Shown piece after piece: positions 56,495 to 64,000 of a stretch of 64,000 bases of DNA (its first letter is position 1; the number at the start of each line of letters is the position of its first letter). The position numbers and the translations under genes were made by a program. Source of the stretch: Pollenia angustigena (lineage: Eukaryota; Arthropoda; Insecta; Diptera; Polleniidae); the NCBI GenBank assembly GCA_930367215.1, contig OV884056.1:53072308-53136307 (forward strand). The letters run 5' to 3'. Below the pieces are notes generated by a model, which did no database searches, was not told where the DNA came from, and saw nothing but the letters and a program-made list of their open reading frames with translations.

Positions 56495-57920
56495 ATTTAC
56501 TCGTTTGAGACTTCACATGCCATCATTCGTTCTTGGTTGAAATAGATGGTTATGATTCGAACAAAACTACTGATGGCGTTTAAACATAATATTAAATATG
56601 TAAAATCGTCTTTCAGTGTGTCTTGGTTTCAAATCTAATAGAATTTCCTGACTTCTAAATGAATACTACTGTTTGAGATTGCCCGAATAATCTTTCAAGC
56701 TTTTCTTCGACTTGTCAATAGTCTTCATGGAGCAATGGGTTCAATTTATAGTCTTAGAAGTCCTTTTGCTTACCTGGGCGCTCTTTATCTTTCGCATCTT
56801 CTTTGTCTGAAACCTGTCCAGTCCGTTTAGTAATCCGATCGTCAAGTATGGACTGTGAAAGTCGGTGTGTGCGAGAAAGGTGAATGATACACGTATGATT
56901 GTTTAAAGTTGAATGAGGCTGAATTTAAATGTCGATGGTGCATTTCAATGTTGAAGGGTGAATTGAAAGATGTATGTGCGTAGGGATAACCAGTGATAAT
57001 TGAGATGATATATAAATTATGAAGATTAAGGTGGAGGATAATGTTTGGTATGTGTGGCCGACTGTTTCTCTTTTTCTTTTTTTTAACCTTCTTTTAATAC
57101 GGTAAATTCGCAAAAACAAAAAACTTTCTTTTTCTGGTTTTGGTTTTTTAATTTGTTGTTTCTTTAAATTTGTTTTAATACTTTATTCTTACGCTCTTAA
57201 AACTCGACACCTTTCAAAATTTGTTTCCTTTTTCCTTTCTAAATTCTCTCGTTTATTTCGTCTTCTTTCTGCCATATTTTTATTCCAGCCCTCCTCAAAT
57301 CTTTTACAATCATCCTTACCAACTGTGCGAACTGTAAAAAATTCTAGCAGTTTACACGGTTACATTTTAATGTAAAGCTCCTCTTCTCAATCGCACAATT
57401 CAGCTTCCACACGTTGAAATTAATGTGGGATTAAAATTAATAGTAAAACAGCTATTACTGTAAAAAACTTTATCGCTTAGTATCTAAGTAAATTTTTCAG
57501 TTGATACCATGGAAATTTGGTTTAGTATTCAAATAACGATTACTGGTTAAATAGTTCAAAGGAAAATAAATTGTTGGTTAAAACCAAAGTTTCAGTAGAA
57601 TTTCAAAAACCCAAGGTTTCTTGCAACATCCCAAGTAAACATTCTATAAATATACGCAAACTATTTAAGACCTAAAAAAAGCTCTTGGCTCATGGCAATC
57701 AAAACGTCACGTTTTAATATAAAAAACAAAAAACAACATGTTTCGTATAGATACACTGTTTTTTTATATTTATAACATCTTCTTGTGAAATTAAATCCAA
57801 TTGATAAAAAGGCAACACACTTTGCGTGGTTGTGTTGTTTTTGTTGCCTTTTTTTAAATACATTTTTTTAATCAATGGCGCTTTTTACAAAACCTCTCTG
57901 GGGTATCAACGCTATGCGTA
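56495..57920. other. DNA downstream of the putative exon, no further exon found
   Basis: GT-rich (56860-57060) and CT-rich (57060-57290) stretches occur. I looked for the next exon on the plus strand and found no convincing frame with splice sites. The gene may continue beyond the window or end here. Confidence 0.4.
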
Positions 57921-58767
57921 CACTCAAAATATTATGTAGTTAAATTCAAACGAAAATTCATTTTAAACAACTTAAAATTCTTTTAAAAAACGGATCATTT
58001 ACATTTCATTTAAAACAAATGATTTTTACATTCATTTTAAAATTTTTTATTTATTAAACAGCATATGGCTATTTCCAAAAAATCGTCAACCACAAAAAAT
58101 GGAAAAAAAAATTTTTTCTTTTCAAGATTTATTTAGAGAATTGCTTATATTTTTTTAATATATGCGTATAAATTAATTGATTCGAAAAAAAAAAGATAAA
58201 TGGTAAACGAAGTACTACAACTTTTAGCACATACTTGTGTATATTAGAAAATATGCATTTGGAACAACAATACTCTAATCTAAGGCATATTTATGATCTG
58301 AAAAACATTTTTTATTAAGTTTCTTATATAAAGGATTATAAATAGCAACATAAAAAAATTTTAAATCATGGTGGAAAAATTGTCCCGTTTACAATGTCCC
58401 GTTTACAATTTCTTTAACAATTTATTTAAAAAAATGTAATTCATATTTTATTTTGAAATCGAAACCATTTTTAGGGCACATTAGTACGCAACATTTTATT
58501 TTTATTTATTTTATTTATTCATTTATTTGTGTAATATTAAGCCATTTAGGCCAAAAACCAATATTACAAGTGATATATGCTTAAGCTACATATATATATA
58601 TGTGTATATAACATTCATTAATAATAATTATAATTCATAATAAAAACTAATAAAATAAAAATTAAAAATAATATACAAATATAAGAATAATATACATACT
58701 ATTACTTCGGATTAAGGCTCTCCAGCCACCTTTAAATATAAATATCATAATTATCGTCCATCAGTAG

Positions 58768-61593
58768 CTAATCAAGATTATTAAGGAAGTCTAAAATTTT
58801 TACCCGGAAAACATTATTTGAATAGGAAAAAACTCGTAACGAAAATGGTAAAAAGTTCCAAAGCCTAGCAATCCGAACAATAAAAGATTTTTCGAAACAG
58901 GAAGTTGAGATTCTTGGTATACGAATTAAGGGATTCCTAGAAGAACGCATAAACTCAAAGGAGTTTAATAATTCAGGTGGTTTACCATTTTTGATAATTT
59001 TATAAAACAAAATCATGTTCCGATATTTAATAAAGCTATTAAAAGTACACCCAAGAAAGCTAAAAGCAAAATTAGAAACATGTTCATAGCGTCTAACATT
59101 ATAAACAAAACGAACTATTAGATTGAAAATACGCCTGATCATCCTCAAACGCATAGAACCAGTACCTGAGTAAACCTCAAGGCCATATAAGATATTAGAA
59201 AACAGCAAAGCATGTGCCAAGTTATACTTAACTCGCAGAGGCAAGTACAAATTAGTAGAATGAATTTTACGCAATATACCATAAATTTTACCATAAACCA
59301 TATTTATATGGGGATCAAAAGAGAGTTTACTATCCAAATATACACCAAGACACTTAATATGGTCCACCAAAGAAATAGGAGTATTGCTCAAAACTATATT
59401 AATGTCAGGATAAAAACGACTGGTTGGTCCAAACATCATTGCTTTAGACTTACTAGGATTAATCGATAACGAATTGAAAGAAGTCCATTCACATACCCGG
59501 TCTAAGCAATAATTTATATTATTCTGTAAAACATCACTAAAATCAACTCTCCTTTTGAAGAGTAAGAAGACATCATCGGCAAAAATGAATGGTTTACATA
59601 ACGATGTTGTAACAAAGTCAGATAAACTATTAATATATAACATAAAAAGTAATGGCCCTAAAACGGAACCCTGAGGTATACCCGTAGTTAAGACACGCAA
59701 AGCAGAAGTAGCACCATTATGTTCAACATATTGAGATCTGCCAGCCAAATATGAAAAAATAAGTTTACAAGCTGATTTAGAGAAATTATATTCATCCCTG
59801 AGTTTCCCCATCATCATAGAATGACAAATAGAACCAAAAGCATTAGCAAGATCAAGAGAAATAAGAACACTCAGATTATTCTCATTGATATTTTGACGGA
59901 TATGCTCAGTAAGATCAAGAATCATCAGCGTAGAACTAAAGCCATTGCGAAATGCATATTGGTTGTTACTAATATTCAAAAAAGTAGAATCCAACATCTG
60001 CTGTTTCATTATATGCTCATGAGCTTTAGACAAAGCCGGAAGGATAGAAATTGGTCTAAGGTCTCCGGGTTCATTTACTACTCGAGTTTTTGGAATTGGA
60101 GTAATACGGGCAATCTTCCAAGCTTGCGGAAAAGTAGAAGTAGTTAAAATGGTATTAAATAGATGCAGTATATATCTAGACAAAAAGGGAAATACCATTT
60201 TAATAAAGCGAGCTGGAACATTGTCAATTCCTAACGCTTGAGACCGAACTTTATCAAGTGCATCAATAACTTCTAATTCTGAAACGCAATGAAATGAAAA
60301 ACAATTAGGAGATTCAATAAAGTCATTAAATTCTAAATTTTCCAATACATCACTACCACTGCCAACAAAGAAATCGTTGAATAAATTGACATTTCCAAAA
60401 AAGTTTTCCGAATCAGAGTCTAAGCAGCCATGGCTTTTTAGGGTTCTCCATACATTACGAACATCCATATTACGAAATATTTTAGAGAAATAATTCCTCT
60501 TAGCCTTCCTAATAACAGTTTTTACTCTATTACGGTATTTACAATAAATTTTCCAGCTAGTTTCGGAGCGATTAGCCATATAGGAACGGTAAGCCAAATA
60601 ACAAATAGACCTAGCAAACACAATTTGTTTAGAATTAATCCAATTAGACTCGTTCCTACAAACTTTCCTTCTGACTAAGGGAACAAACGTAAGAAGAGTA
60701 TTAAAAACAGAAGTTAAAGATTCGCACATTTCGTTAACATTACCTAAAGGGAAGTCCGAAAAGTCATAGTTAGACAAAAAGGTAGATACCCCGTCCCAAT
60801 TTATAGAATTAAAATCACGATATTCAATAAAGTCAACCATTTTATCAAACGTCACATCAAAAGAAGATAATATTAATGCATGGTGAGAAATTAAAGGACA
60901 TTGGAACTGATAAGAAAACTTAGCCTGACAACTACTGCTTACCAACCAAAGATCAATTAAAGATGTAGATCCATGAGCCACATCAAAATGGGTGGGCAAT
61001 GAATTATGGACTACAGACAAATTATTTCTTAAGCACATAGTCCTCATATTGACAGATTTAACTGGGTCAAACATATTACAGTTAAAATCTCCAACCACAA
61101 CAATATTTGTATAAGCAAGAAACAAATCACTATGCAAATTCTCAAAAGAAACAAGATCACCATAGGGTAAATAGACAACTCCGAACAATATTTTGTATTC
61201 GTTAGCAATAATTTCAATAAAAAGAGATTCACAAATCCCAGGCTCAGAGGATTTAAATACTATTTTATACTTAAGACCAACAGATATATACATACCAACA
61301 CCACCTCCTCTTGAGTTTAAGCGATCATTGCGACAAAATTTGTAACCAGAAATCTCAACAGCTCGATTCGATACATACGGTTTTAACCAAGTCTCAGTAA
61401 TAGCAAAAATACTAAGAGATGAACCAACTAAAAGAGATCTAAGCTCATCGACTTTCGAAAAATTTGCAGAAGGTCTTATGCTTTGGCAGTTAAGATGAGC
61501 TACGTTGACTTTTTGTTGATAAAATCGCAATGCTGCATCTATATCAGATTTGCTACTGAGTACCGGACCAATATTATGATTAGAAGACATCAA
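58768..61593 (-). CDS. LINE ORF2: endonuclease and reverse transcriptase, 941 aa
   Basis: A single open frame. The N-terminal apurinic-type endonuclease (residues about 30-250) has VAHLNCQSIR, AITETWLKP, RGGGVGMYISVG, VVVGDFNCNMF and, in place of the usual SDH, ISHHALIL. Reverse transcriptase (about 450-740) has ITPIPKTRVVNEPGDLRPIS, NQYAFRNGFSS, SLDLANAFGSICHS, GIPQGSVLGPLLFMLYINSL and FADDVFLLF. The C-terminal domain follows. It nicks target DNA and copies its RNA into the site. Oddities are AFG for the usual AFD in motif A (the preceding catalytic aspartate is kept) and the SHH change, both of which could weaken activity. Length is normal for the group. Confidence 0.93.
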   Translation of the reverse strand: MMSSNHNIGPVLSSKSDIDAALRFYQQKVNVAHLNCQSIRPSANFSKVDELRSLLVGSSLSIFAITETWLKPYVSNRAVEISGYKFCRNDRLNSRGGGVGMYISVGLKYKIVFKSSEPGICESLFIEIIANEYKILFGVVYLPYGDLVSFENLHSDLFLAYTNIVVVGDFNCNMFDPVKSVNMRTMCLRNNLSVVHNSLPTHFDVAHGSTSLIDLWLVSSSCQAKFSYQFQCPLISHHALILSSFDVTFDKMVDFIEYRDFNSINWDGVSTFLSNYDFSDFPLGNVNEMCESLTSVFNTLLTFVPLVRRKVCRNESNWINSKQIVFARSICYLAYRSYMANRSETSWKIYCKYRNRVKTVIRKAKRNYFSKIFRNMDVRNVWRTLKSHGCLDSDSENFFGNVNLFNDFFVGSGSDVLENLEFNDFIESPNCFSFHCVSELEVIDALDKVRSQALGIDNVPARFIKMVFPFLSRYILHLFNTILTTSTFPQAWKIARITPIPKTRVVNEPGDLRPISILPALSKAHEHIMKQQMLDSTFLNISNNQYAFRNGFSSTLMILDLTEHIRQNINENNLSVLISLDLANAFGSICHSMMMGKLRDEYNFSKSACKLIFSYLAGRSQYVEHNGATSALRVLTTGIPQGSVLGPLLFMLYINSLSDFVTTSLCKPFIFADDVFLLFKRRVDFSDVLQNNINYCLDRVCEWTSFNSLSINPSKSKAMMFGPTSRFYPDINIVLSNTPISLVDHIKCLGVYLDSKLSFDPHINMVYGKIYGILRKIHSTNLYLPLRVKYNLAHALLFSNILYGLEVYSGTGSMRLRMIRRIFNLIVRFVYNVRRYEHVSNFAFSFLGCTFNSFIKYRNMILFYKIIKNGKPPELLNSFEFMRSSRNPLIRIPRISTSCFEKSFIVRIARLWNFLPFSLRVFSYSNNVFRVKILDFLNNLD

Positions 61594-61831
61594 AGTAGAA
61601 ACAAAATGATGCGGCGGGGAACCATAAAGACAAAGGATAACTATATATAAATATAAAAGTATACATTAATTCAATTCAGATTACATTACTCCAACAACTA
61701 ATCATATAAAACAATTGAGTTCAATAAAAAGTAAAAAGCAAAATAAAAGAAAATTTATTTAACAATTTTTAATAACAAGAATAATTAGAGCAAAAAACTA
61801 TTTCTAAAAAGTTTGAATTATTAAATTTTGA

Positions 61832-62753
61832 TTATTCATCAAGAAGAGAAGTACATTCCAAAAAGTTATAAACAACTTCCTTACCATTAGCCAATACAAG
61901 CTTAGCTTTAACAATATCTGTATTTAATATTCTGTACTTCGTGATGATTTTTTTATGCAATAGCCTCTTACAAATATAATTTAATTTACCAGACGCCGCG
62001 GCGCGCCGGGGAAAAATGGTCATTTAAATACAGGCGCATATCAATCTCACCACCAATTACATCACAAATTTTTATAGATTTGGTCTTAAAATAGGCTTTC
62101 ATGATGCTATCACGCAAAAATACATCATTAAATTTATATAAAACAGCCTTTCGATTATTAAAATAACAAGCATGATTAATGTTTAAGGGAGAAATCTCAA
62201 TATTGAAAATAGAACCGATTTTTACTTTAGGTGAAATAAGATTATCCAAGCCATCAGGTAAGCCACTGACAACAATATCACCCCGGTAAATTCTTTTATG
62301 TAACACATTGTTTTCCACCTCTAACTCGGATATTTTTTTATTAGTAGACGAATCCATATGATGAATAAGCTTGTTACAATCCAAAATTTCAGACTTCATA
62401 TCCTTCAGGCAACTCGCAATTTCTGCTTTAAAGCTGTTAACGGTGTCCGCTAAGGTTTTGTGGATGGCAGCTTGTTCGGTGTCAGCTTTACCAATAAAAG
62501 TGTCAAGTTTAGTGTTTAGTTCACTGATCTCCTGCCGCAACAGTTTCAAGCCAGGTGAAGAATCAGAATTACAAGATTTGCAAGAAAACGACAAAGACTT
62601 GCAATCTTTTAGCGAGGAAAGGGCCTTATCATTTAAGCCAGCACATGACACATGAAACCAGTTAGCACAGGCTTTACATTGAACACTAGACTGAGCCTTT
62701 GTAATAACATCATGACAATCACCACATTTGTATTGTACTCTGGCGGCAGGCAT
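61832..62753 (-). pseudogene. LINE ORF1 with PHD finger, one frameshift
   Basis: Starts at the ATG at 62753 (MPAARVQYKCGDCHDVI), nine bases after an earlier possible TTG. Residues about 10-62 form a C4HC3 PHD finger: C-x2-C, later CKAC, WFHVSC, and CKSC. Then comes a coiled-coil stretch (LLRQEISELNTKLDTFIGKA and ISELEVENNVLHKRI), an RNA-binding-like middle (IVVSGLPDGL) and a C-terminus resuming in another frame as KLNYICKRLLHKKIITKYRI to the stop at 61832. The shift lies at a GC-only patch near 62000 (GGCGCGCC). Without it the protein would be about 305 residues. The product is expected to bind LINE RNA. Confidence 0.8.
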
Positions 62754-62781
62754 TTTGAACAATACGTACTTTTTATATATA

Positions 62782-63165
62782 CACTCAAAATATTATGTAG
62801 TTAAATTCAAACGAAAATTCATTTGAAACAAATTAAAATTCATTTAAAAAACGGATCATTTACATTTCATTTAAAACAAATGATTTTTTCAGTAATTTCT
62901 AAGTTTTTTATTTATTGAACATCATATTCGTTAAAATTGAATAGTTTTTACTTTTAAAAAATATATTTTAACCGATAAAAATCAAACAAATTAACAAAAA
63001 AAAATACGGAAAACATTATTTTTTGGTAGTTTGTTTTTTTAATAACAAACATAAATGTTGAAAAATAAATTTATTCGTAAAATAACTATATTTTTATTCA
63101 ATTTTAACAGTACCGAAAACGAATTTAATAACCTACAATCAGTTACTGTAATAATTTTATGAGTG
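62782..63165 (+). mobile_element. CACTCA MITE, copy 5, intact reference
   Basis: A 384-bp element with inverted ends CACTCAAAATATT and ATTTTATGAGTG, flanked by TA (62780-62781, 63166-63167). It is intact and uninterrupted, and was used to define the family. The interior is palindrome-rich with no coding potential. It lies directly behind the 5' end of the LINE, inside the 5.8 kb element, which itself splits another copy of this MITE. Confidence 0.85.
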
Positions 63166-63167
63166 TA

Positions 63168-63880
63168 TGTATATATATGTGTATAAATAAATGGCGGCAA
63201 AGAAATCACACCAGCAACAACAACAGCAAAAGAATATTATTAAAAAACCAGCAAAATACATATAACAAACTTCAATTAGTTTGAAATATTCAGCAACACA
63301 GCGATTTAATTATTATTTTGTTTATATATTGTTAAACAATTAACTATATGTATATATGTAAATATGCAAGCACGTAAATGGCGGCAGAGAATAACACAAG
63401 CAACAGCAACAACAACTGCAACAGGCTATTTCAACGAAATAACTAAGCCTTCAATTATTTAAATAATTTTATTAACGTAATTAATTATTAACGTCATTAA
63501 AAACAAAAACTTCTAATTTTTAACAATTTATTATTAATTTATAAAGTTGAAAAGTAAAGAAATGATTAGCTGTCGAAAAAACACGCGTCTACTCAAGCAT
63601 AGTGCTGCCAGAAATTAATCCCAATAAAATATTGTGTCAGGTTTCGCAGAAATCACTGTATAAACGGTTACCCCTTAAAACCCACTTCCGTTTTTTGTCC
63701 CGTTTACAATCACTGGTTTTTTGCAATTATCTCGGAAACCACGACAGTAAGCGAAAAATTTCATTTGCGGAAATTAAAGAGCTAATTGAGAGTTAAAAGA
63801 ATCATTAATTTAAAAAATGAAAATCAGGCTGTTATTTACAGTTTTGTCAATATAAACGTGTGCGAATGTTCCGTTTACAA
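63168..63880. other. Right arm of the 5.8 kb element
   Basis: Contains two related blocks (63190-63260 and 63378-63440), each with AATGGCGGCARAGAA followed by CAACAACARCAAC, and the TGTCCCGTTTACAAT words. The plus-strand 64-codon frame at 63602-63796 has no recognisable motif. Confidence 0.5.
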
Positions 63881-64000
63881 TCTTGGAAGTGCCCATATTC
63901 ATTAAAATTGAATAGTTTTTACATTTACAAAATAAAATTCAACCGACAAAAATTAAACTACATAAAAAAATAAAAACGAAAAAACATTATTTTTTTGGTA

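Larger units (their letters stand above)
58497..62780 (-). mobile_element. Nearly complete CR1-like LINE with PHD-finger ORF1
   Basis: On the minus strand: a very short leader, ORF1 (62753 to 61832, frameshifted), a 238-bp gap, ORF2 (61593 to 58768, intact), a 3' UTR of about 270 bp and an A-rich tail of AAATAAATAAA words (58497-58535). PHD-type ORF1 and the reverse transcriptase motifs suggest the CR1 side of the Jockey/CR1 group rather than true Jockey. It is the youngest autonomous-type element here. The target duplication was not resolved because the flanks are AT-rich. Confidence 0.85.
58066..63895. mobile_element. DNA transposon, TGGGCAYTTCCA family, with nested LINE and MITE
   Basis: Flanked by TA (58064-58065, 63896-63897) inside a CACTCA MITE. 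Ends are TGGCTATTTCCA and TGGAAGTGCCCA (on the right), related to those of 243-2054. The word TGTCCCGTTTACAAT recurs near both ends (58383, 58397, 63698, 63870). Subtracting the LINE and the MITE leaves about 1.2 kb of its own, with no transposase frame, so it is non-autonomous. Confidence 0.7.
57921..64000 (+). mobile_element. CACTCA MITE, copy 4, split by a 5.8 kb insertion
   Basis: The left half is 57921-58065 (CACTCAAAATATTATGTAG after TA). The right half resumes at 63896 (TATTCATTAAAATTGAATAG) and runs off the window. The two halves join at exactly the place expected from intact copies (AACAGCATATTC). The insertion lies at 58066-63895. Confidence 0.85.

Noticed and set aside
58768..61593. 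Retrovirus or LTR element
   Set aside because: No long terminal repeats, protease, RNase H/integrase order or primer-binding site. The endonuclease-reverse transcriptase layout and A-rich tail mark a LINE.

Overview
The window is AT-rich animal DNA, best explained as a piece of a brachyceran (higher) fly genome. The evidence for a dipteran is several copies of a repeat with the (TA)n plus (GTCY)n layout of the dipteran 'mini-me'/DINE-type elements, together with Jockey-group LINEs, piggyBac, mariner and hAT remnants. There are no bacterial features: no operons, ribosome-binding sites, CRISPR, rRNA or functional tRNA genes. The species cannot be fixed from the sequence.

Host genes are sparse. 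The first 45 bases read as the last 14 codons of an open frame and may be the end of a gene entering from the left. The one credible host gene runs left to right from about 42.8 kb. A 60-codon first exon (42870-43051) ends in a GTAAGT donor. An exon-like frame with a phase-compatible acceptor lies 13.1 kb away (56179 onward). If both belong to one gene, its first intron is almost entirely transposon debris. I do not recognise the protein.

Everything else is a transposon graveyard.
- 0-13 kb: a 1.8 kb TA-flanked DNA element, a duplicated repeat with an RTE/SINE-like tail, small MITEs, a broken hAT transposase, mini-me copies and a palindrome-rich hAT-like element beside (TA)n.
- 13-18 kb: a hAT deletion derivative, a dead LINE, and a GC-rich hAT MITE partly amplified into four 268-bp tandem units.
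- 18-31 kb: hairpins, a tRNA-derived SINE between direct repeats, a hAT fragment with transposase C-terminus, mariner traces, and a mini-me split by a TA-flanked MITE.
- 31-41 kb: a piggyBac with TTAA ends and a gutted transposase, a 1.2 kb hAT element with a perfect 8-bp duplication, a decayed Helitron helicase and a Jockey LINE killed by one stop codon.
- 41-57 kb (mostly the putative intron): long foldbacks, two hAT/MULE-like elements with clear duplications, two PIF/Harbinger-like MITEs with TTA duplications, and mariner and Jockey remnants.
- 57.9-64 kb: a nest. A short MITE is split by a 5.8 kb DNA element, which holds a nearly intact PHD-finger CR1-like LINE and another whole copy of the same MITE.

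The most useful observations are these: several terminal inverted repeat families can be delimited to the base by target duplications; two differently deleted copies of one hAT family are present; and two element families share a GGYGGCATG terminus with internal repeat arrays but have different duplication lengths (8 and 9 bp).
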